Shown piece by piece: positions 1 to 8,164 of a stretch of DNA of 64,000 bases; position 1 is the first letter of the stretch; each line of letters begins with the position of its first letter. The notes below the pieces were generated by a model. The model worked only from the letters and a program-made list of their open reading frames with translations. It did no database searches and had not been told where the DNA came from. The DNA lies in assembly GCA_021325655.1 (NCBI GenBank), contig JAJPGT010000020.1, positions 1 to 64,000 on the forward strand, given 5' to 3'. The DNA comes from Pseudomonadota bacterium (lineage in GTDB: Bacteria > Chloroflexota > UBA6077 > JAJPGT01). Position numbers and translations under genes: made by a program.

Positions 1-497
1 AGATCCAGCAGGTACACGTGGGACTGGATGACGACCCCGGTGTACAGGGTCACCAGCGCCGCGGCACACAGGCCCGGGACACGGCCGAAGAGCGTCCGGC
101 CGATGCCGTAGGTGGCGAGCAGCAGGATCGCCAGCGCCAGGCTGCTGGAGAGCCAGACGGTCCGGTCGATGTCTGGCCCGAGGACCGCCTGGGCCAGGCC
201 CATGATGATCAGCCAGAGCGGGGTGGTTTTCCAGGTGGCGAAGGTTGCCGCGGCGCTGAGGCTGTCGAGCGAGGGCGCCAGGAAGAAGCGTCGCCAGGCC
301 TCGGTCATCTGCAGGTAGAAGGCCGGGTCGCCGTTCGGCGGCCGGGTGTCGATGGCGAGCCACACCGCCAGCAGCCAGGCCTCGAACGCCCAGACGGCGC
401 CCAGGCCGGCCAGGTCGGGCAGCCAGGCGAGCAGCCCGGAGCAGCGCCCGGCGGCGGGGCGAACGGGGACGGTCTGCGCTGGGCGCTCGGCGATCAT
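1..497 (-). CDS. GT39/ArnT-like membrane glycosyltransferase, N-terminal part (cut by window edge)
   Basis: Only the first 165 codons are inside the window; the gene runs off the left edge. The start is the ATG at 497, which overlaps the TGA of the upstream ABC ATPase as ATGA, so translation is probably coupled. The protein shows a short cytoplasmic leader, hydrophobic segments at about residues 28-49, 92-105, 117-133 and 142-158, and an acidic loop after the first membrane segment (NGDPAFYLQ, Asp57). That layout, an acidic residue in the first outer loop, is typical of family 39 and related polyprenyl-phosphate-sugar-dependent glycosyltransferases that act on the outer face of the membrane. 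It resembles in layout the gene at 56013-57659. Family assignment rests on topology, so the sugar and acceptor are unknown. Confidence 0.7.
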   Translation of the reverse strand, partial: MIAERPAQTVPVRPAAGRCSGLLAWLPDLAGLGAVWAFEAWLLAVWLAIDTRPPNGDPAFYLQMTEAWRRFFLAPSLDSLSAAATFATWKTTPLWLIIMGLAQAVLGPDIDRTVWLSSSLALAILLLATYGIGRTLFGRVPGLCAAALVTLYTGVVIQSHVYLLD

Positions 498-1888
498 GCG
501 CGGAACGGGGACCCAGCCCCGAGCTCGACGGCGTGGGCATCCGCCGCGGCAGGTGGGACGTCCGGCGGCGCCTGGCCGCGCGGCGGCGGCCAGACCGCGA
601 CCTCGGGGTGCAGATACACGGGCCAGTACATCACCAGGGGCGGGGGCGGCTGGGCGACCTGGAACACGAGCGCGTTCTCCACCCGGTCCACGTACAGGTG
701 GCGATCCGGATCCCGCGAAACGCTGGCGGTGACGCTGTAGCTGAAGCCCTGGAGCGGCAGCCGCAGCGAGAAGTCGACCACGACGCGCTCGCCGGCGCGG
801 CGGGGGCCGAAGGCGACGCCTGCCCCGTGGGTGGTGGCCCCGGTCAGCGCCATCCCATTGCGGTCGCGCAGGGTGAAGCCGACTCGCCCGCTGAACGGGC
901 AGTCCTGCACGCACTCGATACTGACCCGGATCGTCACCCGCTCGTTGAAGCGGACGAGCTGGGTCGGGGCGCCCTGCTCGTTCAGGAGCTGGATGCCGCG
1001 GATGCGCGCCTCGCCGGAGCCGTAACGGGTCTCACGCGCGCGCTCCGCCAGCTCCGGGTCCGTGAAGAAGCGCGCCTCCAGCGCCGGGTCCGGCGCCGGG
1101 GCGCCATCCGCCGGCTCGACAGCGCCGCCGGCGGCCCGCTGCGCCGCTAGCTCGCGCTCCGCCACCAGCCGGTAGTAGCGGTTGCAGACCCGGTCCGGCT
1201 CGCCCAGGTCCAGCGTCTGGCCGCGCTCCAGCAGCAGCACCGCGTCGGACAGGTTCCGCACCGACTCGATGTCGTGCGAGACGTAGGCGATGGTCATCCC
1301 GCGCCGCCGCATCTCGTGGATGCGGTGGATGCACTTGTGCTGGAACGCCAGGTCACCCACCGCCAGCGCCTCGTCTACCAGCAGCACGTCCGGGTCGACG
1401 TGGATCGCGGCGGCGAAGGCGAGCCGGACGAACATCCCACTGGAATACAGCTTGACCGGCCGGTCGACGAACTCACCGATCTCGGCGAAGTTGAGGATGT
1501 CCGGCATGCGCCGCTCAACCGCGCTCGGGGACAGCCCGGCCAGCGCCCCGAACAGGCGGACGTTCTCGCGCCCGGTGAACTCGGGATTGAAGCCGGCGCC
1601 GAGCTCCAGCAGCGAGGAGACGGTGCCGCCGACGTGGGCGCGCCCGGAGGTTGGCTGCAGCACTCCGGCCAGGATCGACAGCAGGGTGGACTTGCCCGAG
1701 CCGTTCTGGCCGATGATGCCGAAGACGCTCCCGCGCGGCACCTCGAAGCTGACGTCCCGCAGCGCCTGGACCTCGGCGACCGCGGCCCGGCGCCGGCCCA
1801 GCAGCAGCTCCAGCAGCCGCTCCGTCGGCGTCCGGTACAGCCGATAGGTTTTGCAGAGGTGCTCGGCGGCGATAATCGGGGTGGACAT
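494..1888 (-). CDS. ABC polysaccharide exporter ATPase, Wzt-type with C-terminal glycan-recognition domain
   Basis: 464 aa. The N-terminal half is an ABC nucleotide-binding domain: Walker A GQNGSGKST at about 60-68, the signature YSSGM at 148-152 and Walker B ending in Asp-Glu at 172-173. Residues from about 275 to the end form a beta-rich extension like the Wzt C-terminal domain, which in O-antigen exporters binds the finished end of the glycan before export. The shorter TagH/RfbE-type ATPases lack it. The start chosen is the ATG at 1888, two bases after the permease stop; the open frame extends further upstream, but that is permease shadow. It should pair with the permease just upstream to flip undecaprenyl-linked polysaccharide across the membrane. 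A terminal modification is expected as the export signal, and the methyltransferase at the head of the operon is the obvious source. Confidence 0.9.
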   Translation of the reverse strand: MSTPIIAAEHLCKTYRLYRTPTERLLELLLGRRRAAVAEVQALRDVSFEVPRGSVFGIIGQNGSGKSTLLSILAGVLQPTSGRAHVGGTVSSLLELGAGFNPEFTGRENVRLFGALAGLSPSAVERRMPDILNFAEIGEFVDRPVKLYSSGMFVRLAFAAAIHVDPDVLLVDEALAVGDLAFQHKCIHRIHEMRRRGMTIAYVSHDIESVRNLSDAVLLLERGQTLDLGEPDRVCNRYYRLVAERELAAQRAAGGAVEPADGAPAPDPALEARFFTDPELAERARETRYGSGEARIRGIQLLNEQGAPTQLVRFNERVTIRVSIECVQDCPFSGRVGFTLRDRNGMALTGATTHGAGVAFGPRRAGERVVVDFSLRLPLQGFSYSVTASVSRDPDRHLYVDRVENALVFQVAQPPPPLVMYWPVYLHPEVAVWPPPRGQAPPDVPPAAADAHAVELGAGSPFRA

Positions 1889-1890
1889 GG

Positions 1891-2733
1891 CTACAGCACG
1901 TCCGGGAAGCCGGGCCGCAGCCGGCCGAAGATCCACAGGCTCAGCGCCAGCAGCCCGGCCCCGACCAGGTAGGCCGCGAGCAGCGGGCTGGGCGGGGGCA
2001 GCTCGCCGAGCAGCAGCACCGAGCGGTAGCCGCTCACCAGCCAGGCGAGCGGGTTGACCGCCAGCAGCCAGCGCAGGCGCTCCGGCACCGCGCTCTCCGG
2101 GTAGAAGATGGGGGTGAGCAGGAACCAGCCGGTGAGCGCCAGCCCGACGAGCTGGGCCAGGTCGCGCAGGTACACCCCGAGCGCGGCGGCCAGCACGTTC
2201 AGCCCGGCGGAGAGCAGGAGCTGGGGCAGCAGCAGCAGCGGTAGCAGCAGCGCCGTCCAGCTCAGCCGGTGCAGCAGCGCTGCCCCGAGCACCACCAGCA
2301 GCAGCGCCGGGAGCTGTCCGACCAGCGCCGCCACGGTGAGCCCGAGTGGGAAGACGTGCGAGCGCACTGCCGTCTTTTTCACCAGGTTGGCGTTGGCGAC
2401 GATGGCGCTGGTGGCGCCGGAGAGGCTCTCGCTGAGCATGGTGAATGGGACGAGCCCACAGAACACGAACAGCGCGAAGTCGGCGGTGGTGCCGCCGGCG
2501 AAGCGGACGTTCAGCACCCCGGAGAAGACGATCCCATAGATCAGCAGCAGCGCCAGCGGGTACAGCAGCGTCCAGAGCGCCCCGAACGTCGAGCCGCGAT
2601 AGCGGGTCTCCAGCGTGCGCTGGGCCAGCGACCACACCAGCCAGCCCTCGCGTAGCAGTCCCTGGACGCTCGGCACAGTCGCGCTCCCCCGGGTCCACGG
2701 CAGTTGTCCGGCCGCGGGCCGCTTCGGGGCCAT
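1891..2733 (-). CDS. ABC polysaccharide exporter permease, Wzm/TagG (ABC-2) type
   Basis: 280 aa, the usual size for this family. After a short amphipathic N-terminus containing LAQRTLETRYRGS, about six hydrophobic segments follow (for example LLYPLALLLIYGIVFSGVL and LLLVVLGAALLHRL), with the sequence LTPIFYPESAVP near the end that is characteristic of polysaccharide ABC-2 permeases. I chose the ATG at 2733, one base after the sulfatase stop; the open frame could extend to 2829, but the extra residues are arginine/serine-rich shadow sequence. It forms the membrane channel for the ATPase encoded immediately downstream (2-base gap). Substrate: lipid-linked surface polysaccharide or O-antigen-like glycan, inferred from the ATPase type. 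Confidence 0.9.
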   Translation of the reverse strand: MAPKRPAAGQLPWTRGSATVPSVQGLLREGWLVWSLAQRTLETRYRGSTFGALWTLLYPLALLLIYGIVFSGVLNVRFAGGTTADFALFVFCGLVPFTMLSESLSGATSAIVANANLVKKTAVRSHVFPLGLTVAALVGQLPALLLVVLGAALLHRLSWTALLLPLLLLPQLLLSAGLNVLAAALGVYLRDLAQLVGLALTGWFLLTPIFYPESAVPERLRWLLAVNPLAWLVSGYRSVLLLGELPPPSPLLAAYLVGAGLLALSLWIFGRLRPGFPDVL

Positions 2734-2734
2734 T

Positions 2735-4423
2735 TTAGATGTAGCCGAGGTCCGCGAGCCGCTGCGCGACGGCCTCCTGCTCCTGCGGGGTGTACTCGTC
2801 GCTGCCACCGGCCTGGTCGGCGGCCTCACTGCCAGCCGGGACAGGCACGGCCGTCTCCGCCTTGGCCGGACCGAAGATCGGCGGCGCCGGGCGCGCCCGG
2901 GCCGACCGGTCGGCGATCAGCGCCACCGCCGCGCCCAGCTCCAGCGCCTCGCGCGCCGAGCGTGCGGTGACGATCGGGCGCTCCTCGAACGGGTCGTCCA
3001 GCAGGTCGTACCGAGCCACCCGCGGCTGGCGGGCCACTGCCTCTGCCCCGCAGTGGAAGTCGGCGAGCTGCTGGCGGCTCAGCGCCCCGCGCTCCAGCAG
3101 CTTCGTCTCGCGGGCGAGCTGCGCCGGGGAGGGGCGATGCCCCCAGAGGGCGACGAAGAGCTGCTGGACGAACTCGCTATTTGACAGGTCCGGGCGGTTC
3201 GCCGCGAGCAGCCCCTCGAGCTGCCCGCGCACGACCACCTTGCAGGTCGGGGTGCGCAGCATGCGCTCTTTGGGATACCAGCGGCGAGCCGGCATCGGGA
3301 GCACGATCTCGTTCAGCCAGCTCGCGCCCTCCGGCGCTGCGCCGTCTGCCCGGCCCGCGTCGTCGGCGACCGTGTCGGCCGCCCACCACTCGGCGTAACC
3401 CAGGCTGTCGCCCTCGCTGCGCTCCCGCCGCAGCAGCGGCCCCAGCGAGCGGCCCTCGAAACAGCCGTGGTCCACCAGGCCCGCCAGGTCCAGCAGGGTC
3501 GGGGCGACGTCCGCCAGCGAGACCTGCTGGTCGAGTCGGCCGGGCTGCGCCCGGCCGGGGGCGTAGAGCAGCAGCGGCACCCGCACCACCTCCTCGATGA
3601 GCGGGCCCCAGTGCTCGAACTGCCCCTCCGCCTCGCCTTCGCCGTGGTCGGCCAGCAGCGCCAGCACGCCGTCCCGCAGTAGCCCCAGTTTGTCGAAGGC
3701 ATCCAGGAAGCGAGCCAGCCGGCCGCGGTCGAACTTCTCAACCCCGCGCAGATAGTAGGGCAGGAACAGCGCTGCCGGCTTCTTGCCCCCTGGAAGCTGC
3801 TGCACCAGGTCGCGGAACAAGCGATGCGGCTCGGCCTGTCGGTTCAGCCCGCGAAGCTGGTACAGTTCGGCGATCTCGTCCACCATCTCCAGGAAGTCGT
3901 CCGCGTCGCCCGGCCCGAGCGGCCCCTCGGGCAGCAGGTAGGGATCGTGCACGTCGAACACGTGGACGAACGCCAGCGTCGGGCCGGTCCGCGCCGCCTC
4001 GCCTAGCGCCTGCAGGAAACGGTCGTCCTCGCCCGGGCCGAACGTCGCCTGGAAGCCCGCGAACAGCCCCAGCGGCTTGAACAGCTCGGGGGTATCGGTG
4101 ATGGCCAGAGTGGTGTAGCCGGCGGCGCGCAGCAGGGTGGCGAGCGTGGGGGTGCCGGGAATCAGCCGTGTCTTGTAGAAGGCGCGGACACCGCTGGAGG
4201 GCGGGTACAGCCCGGTGAGCAGGCTGGCGTGGGCCGGGGTGGTGTAGCTGGCGACGCTGACCGCCTGGGTGAAGCAGGCCGCTCCGGCCGCCAGGCGGTC
4301 CAGGTTGGGGGTGCGGACCGCGTCGCCCAGCCCGTAGCGGTCCAGATAGCGACGGTCCGGCTGATAGCCCACGCAGTCGAAGCGCAGGGTGTCGACCGAG
4401 AATAGGACGATGCTCGGCGGCAT
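2735..4423 (-). CDS. Sulfatase / alkaline-phosphatase superfamily enzyme with threonine in the nucleophile position
   Basis: 562 aa. The N-terminus SVDTLRFD (Asp11, Asp16) and ALLADHGEGE (Asp259-His260), together with FDVHDPY (His159), are the metal-binding motifs of the sulfatase fold. The active-site segment reads SYTTPAHASLLTG, so the residue equivalent to the formylglycine-forming Cys/Ser is Thr61 and the usual Arg of CxPxR is His65. Classic sulfatases need Cys or Ser there; threonine is used by phospho-transferring relatives such as phosphoethanolamine and phosphoglycerol transferases. No signal peptide or membrane segment is visible, so the enzyme looks cytoplasmic. It lies between the methyltransferase (22-base gap) and the exporter permease (1-base gap), so its job is probably modification of the exported glycan. 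The exact reaction is unknown. Confidence 0.8.
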   Translation of the reverse strand: MPPSIVLFSVDTLRFDCVGYQPDRRYLDRYGLGDAVRTPNLDRLAAGAACFTQAVSVASYTTPAHASLLTGLYPPSSGVRAFYKTRLIPGTPTLATLLRAAGYTTLAITDTPELFKPLGLFAGFQATFGPGEDDRFLQALGEAARTGPTLAFVHVFDVHDPYLLPEGPLGPGDADDFLEMVDEIAELYQLRGLNRQAEPHRLFRDLVQQLPGGKKPAALFLPYYLRGVEKFDRGRLARFLDAFDKLGLLRDGVLALLADHGEGEAEGQFEHWGPLIEEVVRVPLLLYAPGRAQPGRLDQQVSLADVAPTLLDLAGLVDHGCFEGRSLGPLLRRERSEGDSLGYAEWWAADTVADDAGRADGAAPEGASWLNEIVLPMPARRWYPKERMLRTPTCKVVVRGQLEGLLAANRPDLSNSEFVQQLFVALWGHRPSPAQLARETKLLERGALSRQQLADFHCGAEAVARQPRVARYDLLDDPFEERPIVTARSAREALELGAAVALIADRSARARPAPPIFGPAKAETAVPVPAGSEAADQAGGSDEYTPQEQEAVAQRLADLGYI

Positions 4424-4445
4424 GGCGCTCTGGTGGCTCCTCCGC

Positions 4446-5543
4446 TCAGCCGCCCTGCGGCGCTGGCTGGCTGGCGCCGGGCGCCGCCAGCAGCGAGCGG
4501 CGCGTCCGGCGGGCGCTGCTCACGTACGTTGCCGCCTCCGGCTCGCCGGGGCGCGGCGCGCCGAGATCGATCTCTACCGCGTGGAACCCGGCGGCAAGCA
4601 GCAGCGCCCGGGTCCGGTCGGGGTGCAGTAGCCGCTTCGGAAGCCCTCCCAGGCTCAGCATCTCCCGCAGCGCGGCCAGCGAGGCCGGCTGGTACAGCTC
4701 CAGCACCAGGTGCCCGCCCTCGCGCACCACCCGGTGCGACTCCCGCAGCAGGTCGAACAGCGCCGCGTCGGAAAGCTGCTCCGGCAGGTGGCTGGAGACG
4801 ACGCCATCCACCGATTCGTCACCGAGGGTGCGCAGGAACTGGACTGGATCAGCGTTGGCCACCGCGAAGCCCTGCTCGCGGCAGTACTGCGCCAGCGCCG
4901 GGTCCGGCTCCACCGCCTGCACCGCCAGCGTGCCACTGGCCGCGCGCAGGAAGTCGCCAAAGCCCGCCCCAAGCGCCACCACCCGGGCGCAGCCGCGCAG
5001 GTGCTCGAGCAGGCGCTGGGCGCGCGCTGCCGCCTGCTCGTCGGCCTCGTGGATCGCCGCCAGCGCGTGCACGGCCAGCGGCAGCTCCTGCGCCGGAGGC
5101 TCTGCCGCAGCAGGTCGGGCAGGAGCTAGCTGGCTCGCTGCCCGCAGCCGCCCGGCGAGCAGCATCAGCTCGCGCTGCCAGACGTTCGCGGCGCGCTGCA
5201 TCCGCTCCAGCTCCGCCTCGAGGCGCTGCACCGCCTGCTGAGCCGCGTCCTGCCCCCGCTCCACCTCGGCCCGCGCCTCGGCAAGCTCGGCCCGCAGCGT
5301 CCGCAGCTCCTCGCGCTGCGCCGCGAGCGCCTCGCGCAGTTCGTGGATGCTGCGGACGATGTCGCCTTCGTCCGAAAGCACCCGCCAGAGCGACTGGAAA
5401 TGCTGGTTGAAGCTGTCCGCCTGCGCCTTGAGCGTGTCGATCTCTTGGCGGAGCGATGCCGACTCTGCCCGCAGCAACACCGCTTCACTCTCCAGGGCGC
5501 GCAGCCGCTGTCTGCTCTCTGAGCCGAGGAATCCGCCGAGCAC
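4446..5543 (-). CDS. Coiled-coil SAM-dependent methyltransferase, possible glycan chain terminator
   Basis: 365 aa. Residues 12-140 are almost entirely heptad-like, rich in Glu, Arg, Leu and Gln (LESEAVLLRAESASLRQEI, then EELRTLRAELAEARAEV), predicting a long coiled coil. Residues about 180-340 form a class I methyltransferase: motif I VVALGAGFGDF at 188-198, an acidic residue in AVEPDP closing the next strand, and a VREGGHLVLEL strand. The start is a GTG at 5543 with GAGGT upstream. It is the first gene of the exporter operon. WbdD in E. coli combines methyltransferase/kinase activity with a coiled coil that measures O-antigen length, and Wzt recognises the capped end. A similar role is inferred here, though the coiled coil is N-terminal rather than C-terminal. 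Confidence 0.75.
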   Translation of the reverse strand: MLGGFLGSESRQRLRALESEAVLLRAESASLRQEIDTLKAQADSFNQHFQSLWRVLSDEGDIVRSIHELREALAAQREELRTLRAELAEARAEVERGQDAAQQAVQRLEAELERMQRAANVWQRELMLLAGRLRAASQLAPARPAAAEPPAQELPLAVHALAAIHEADEQAAARAQRLLEHLRGCARVVALGAGFGDFLRAASGTLAVQAVEPDPALAQYCREQGFAVANADPVQFLRTLGDESVDGVVSSHLPEQLSDAALFDLLRESHRVVREGGHLVLELYQPASLAALREMLSLGGLPKRLLHPDRTRALLLAAGFHAVEIDLGAPRPGEPEAATYVSSARRTRRSLLAAPGASQPAPQGG

Positions 5544-5656
5544 ACTGGCACCTCGCCGCGGTCCCCGCTCGGTCGCACAACGCCTGCACGCTCGTTCCGT
5601 GCTCGGATGGCAGGCCAGCGCACGCTCCGAAGGACCGGTCCTGTCTGCCCACCCGC

Positions 5657-5674
5657 CCCGATCCTGGGATCGGG
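5657..5674. promoter_or_regulatory. 18-bp interrupted palindrome in the divergent promoter region
   Basis: CCCGATCC-TG-GGATCGGG is a perfect 8+8 dyad with a two-base centre. It lies in the 234-bp gap between the divergent exporter operon (start 5543) and the GT4 gene (start 5778). Its size and symmetry suit a dimeric repressor operator. No cognate regulator is visible nearby. A transcript hairpin in the 5' leader of the minus operon is the alternative. Confidence 0.35.
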
Positions 5675-5762
5675 CACGGCTCCTGCCCTCCGCCGGCGGA
5701 AGTGTACACCATTATCTGGAGCACGGTTGCGGCGGGAGGTGGGCGGCGGGCGCAGCGTGCCT

Positions 5763-5768
5763 TAGAAT
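5763..5768 (+). promoter_or_regulatory. Candidate -10 element for a leaderless GT4 transcript
   Basis: TAGAAT lies nine bases before the ATG at 5778, and no Shine-Dalgarno sequence is seen in between. That spacing would put the transcription start at or very near the start codon, giving a leaderless mRNA. No convincing -35 box is present at 16-18 bases. Confidence 0.25.
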
Positions 5769-5777
5769 GCTGCGCTC

Positions 5778-7163
5778 ATGCGTGTGCTGCACGTTACGCA
5801 TGCCCTTGCCCCGGACTCGATCGGCGGCGTCGAACTGCACCTGCGCGACCTGCTCGCGCATCAGGCGCGCCGCCACGAGCTGCTGGTGCTCGCGCGCACA
5901 GGCGAGCCCTCGTCCCCGGACTACTCGGTCCGCGACGAGACACGAGACGGGCTGCCGACGCGGCTGGTGGTGAACACCTACGCCGCCGTCTGGCAGGCAG
6001 GCTTCGAGCGCACCTATCGCGACCCGGCGATCGAAGCGGTGCTGGCGCGGACACTGGAGGAGTTCCGGCCGGACGTGGTCCACCTGCACCATCTGATCAC
6101 GCTTTCCTGCGACCTGCCGGCGGTCGTCCGCCGCGCTGGCGTGCCCTGCGTGCTGACGCTGTACGACTACTGGCCGCTGTGCCACCGGGGCAACCTGGTG
6201 GACTGGCGAGGGCAGCAGTGCAGTGGCCCGGAGGACGCCAGGTGCGCCACCTGCGTCGCCGAGCAGCTCGTCTGCGCCGGCGCGGCGCCGCTCGGCGGCC
6301 GGCTGCTGGCGCGGGCGCGGACCCAGCCCTGGTTCGGCCGGGTCCGAGCGCTGGCCGCCCCGCTGGCCCGTGTGGCGCTCGGCCACGTCGCGCAGCGGGG
6401 CCCGGCCGAGATCGCCCGGCGCCAGGCGGCGCTCCGCCAGGGCGTGCTGGCGGCCGACCTCGTCCTCGCCCCGACTCGGGCGCTGCGCGCCTGGTACCTG
6501 GCTCACGGGTATCCGGCCGAGCGCATCACCCACAGCCCGCTCGGCCTGCCGCCGCTGGCGGCCTGTCCCCGCCGGGTGCGTGGCCCAGGCGAGGGCCCGC
6601 GGTTGGGCTACGTCGGCCGGCTCACGCCGATCAAAGGGCTGCACGTGCTGCTGGCCGCGCTGCGCCAGCTTCCGCCGCGGGGCTACACGCTGCGAGTGTT
6701 CGGCCGCTGGCACGACGACCCCACCTGGCCGAGCTACCGCCACGATCTCGAGCGCCTGGCCGCGGGGCTGCCGGTCCGCTTCGAAGGTCCCTTCCCCGCG
6801 GGCGGGATCGCCGACGTCTTTGCGGAGCTGGACCTGCTGGTGCTTCCCTCGGTCTGCCAGGAGAACGCGCCGCTGGTGATCCAGGAGGCGAAGCTGGCCG
6901 GCCTGCCGGTGCTGGGCTCGGACGTGAGCGGGCTGGCGGAGATCGTGACACCAGGGCGCGACGGCTGGCTGTTCCCGCTGGGTGACAGCGTCGCGCTCGC
7001 GGAGCGGCTGCGCGAGGTGATCGAGCAGCCGGCGCGGCTCGACGCGCTGTCGCCTGATGCCGCCAGCGTGCGCTCGCTGGACGACCAGGCGCGGGAGCTG
7101 GACGCTCACTACGCTCGGCTGGCCGGGCGGTGGGTGGCGCCGGCGCCGGTCGAGGGGTGTTAG
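5778..7163 (+). CDS. GT4-family glycosyltransferase
   Basis: 461 aa. The N-terminus MRVLHVTHALAPDSIGGVE is the typical GT-B opening strand and glycine loop. VVHLHHL and the C-terminal block with LPSVCQENAPLVIQEAKL and GLPVLGSDVSGLAEIV are the nucleotide-sugar-binding features of GT4 retaining transferases. A Cys-containing insert (CSGPEDARCATCV) sits at about residues 153-165, as in several GT4 branches. It is soluble, so it should act at the cytoplasmic face on a lipid-linked acceptor. It is the only plus-strand gene in this glycan region, is transcribed divergently from the exporter operon, and its stop overlaps the end of the next, convergent gene by four bases. Donor and acceptor cannot be read from sequence. 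Confidence 0.9.
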   Translation: MRVLHVTHALAPDSIGGVELHLRDLLAHQARRHELLVLARTGEPSSPDYSVRDETRDGLPTRLVVNTYAAVWQAGFERTYRDPAIEAVLARTLEEFRPDVVHLHHLITLSCDLPAVVRRAGVPCVLTLYDYWPLCHRGNLVDWRGQQCSGPEDARCATCVAEQLVCAGAAPLGGRLLARARTQPWFGRVRALAAPLARVALGHVAQRGPAEIARRQAALRQGVLAADLVLAPTRALRAWYLAHGYPAERITHSPLGLPPLAACPRRVRGPGEGPRLGYVGRLTPIKGLHVLLAALRQLPPRGYTLRVFGRWHDDPTWPSYRHDLERLAAGLPVRFEGPFPAGGIADVFAELDLLVLPSVCQENAPLVIQEAKLAGLPVLGSDVSGLAEIVTPGRDGWLFPLGDSVALAERLREVIEQPARLDALSPDAASVRSLDDQARELDAHYARLAGRWVAPAPVEGC

Positions 7164-8164
7164 CCCAGCGCCGTCCCGGGCGCCAGAGGCTCGGCGCGGG
7201 CGAGCGCGCGCAGCGCCCGCCGCACTCCTTCCCGGAGTGGGACGCGCGGCTGCCAGCCGAGCGTGGCGCGGATGCGGCTAACGTCGGCAACGAAGTCGCC
7301 AGTCTCCACCGCCAGCGCCAGCTCCGGCCAGGGCACCAGCTCCACCCGCCCCGCGCCCGCCTCCTCCACCACCAGGCGGGCGAAATCGATCAGCGCGATG
7401 CCCTCGCCGCTCCCCACGTTGTACACCGCACCCTCGGAGGTGGCGGCCAGCCCGGCCAGCGCCAGCGCCTCGACCACGTCATCGATGTAGACGTAGTCGC
7501 GGATCTGGCGGCCGTCGCCGTAGACTGGCAGGCTCTGCCCTGCCGCCGCGAGCTGGATGAAGCGGTTGGCAACCCCAAAGTCGCGGCCGACGGACGACAG
7601 GTGCGCCCCGAAGGGGATGGTGATACGCAGCACGGTGGTGGCGAGGCCAAAGACTCGGGCATAGTTCCGGTGGTGCAGCTCCGCCGCCAGCTTGTGGACG
7701 CCGTAGGGGTTGAGCGGCGCCAGCGGTGCGTCCTCCGGCACCGGGAGCCGCGTGGCGCGGCCGTACTGGAGCCGCGAGCCGGGGAACACCACCCGGGCGG
7801 TCGGGGCGTGCAGCCGAGCCGCCTCCAGCACCGCCAGCGCCCCGATGACGTTCACCAGCGCGTCGATCGCCGGCTCACGGGTGGAGGCGATGCTGCCGGA
7901 GCGGCCGGCGAGGTTGAAGATCACCTCCTGGCTGTGGACCGCCTGGACGATCGTGCTCGGCTCGCGCACGTCGCAGACGATCCGCCGCACCCGCTCGGAC
8001 GCTGGCAGCAGGTAGGGGAAGCTGTGCTCGGTCGTCGCCGCCAGCGTCAGCCGGGCACCGCACGCCGCCAGCGCTCGGCTCAGGTGCCGGCCCAAAAAAC
8101 CGGCCGCGCCGAGGATCAGCACCGGCCGATCCTGGTACCAGCTCCGCCAGTCGAGCGCGCTCAT
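7160..8164 (-). CDS. NAD(P)-dependent sugar epimerase/dehydratase (extended SDR)
   Basis: 334 aa. GAAGFLG at residues 19-25 is the Rossmann GxxGxxG, and the catalytic pair appears as PYGVHK (YxxxK). The C-terminal part has the extended-SDR substrate region with DYVYIDDVVEAL and VYNVGSGEGIAL. It belongs to the broad family that includes UDP-glucose 4-epimerases and dTDP/GDP-4-keto-6-deoxyhexose reductases. The start at 8164 overlaps the preceding gene's stop by four bases (ATGA), so both SDR proteins are probably made together as successive steps in making one activated sugar for the neighbouring glycosyltransferases. The exact nucleotide sugar is not resolvable. Confidence 0.85.
   Translation of the reverse strand: MSALDWRSWYQDRPVLILGAAGFLGRHLSRALAACGARLTLAATTEHSFPYLLPASERVRRIVCDVREPSTIVQAVHSQEVIFNLAGRSGSIASTREPAIDALVNVIGALAVLEAARLHAPTARVVFPGSRLQYGRATRLPVPEDAPLAPLNPYGVHKLAAELHHRNYARVFGLATTVLRITIPFGAHLSSVGRDFGVANRFIQLAAAGQSLPVYGDGRQIRDYVYIDDVVEALALAGLAATSEGAVYNVGSGEGIALIDFARLVVEEAGAGRVELVPWPELALAVETGDFVADVSRIRATLGWQPRVPLREGVRRALRALARAEPLAPGTALG

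Noticed and set aside
494..2698. Extended 734-aa open frame over the Wzt gene
   Set aside because: Its first 270 codons are the permease gene read in another frame (Arg/Ala/Gly-rich); the ATG at 1888 gives a normal ATPase.
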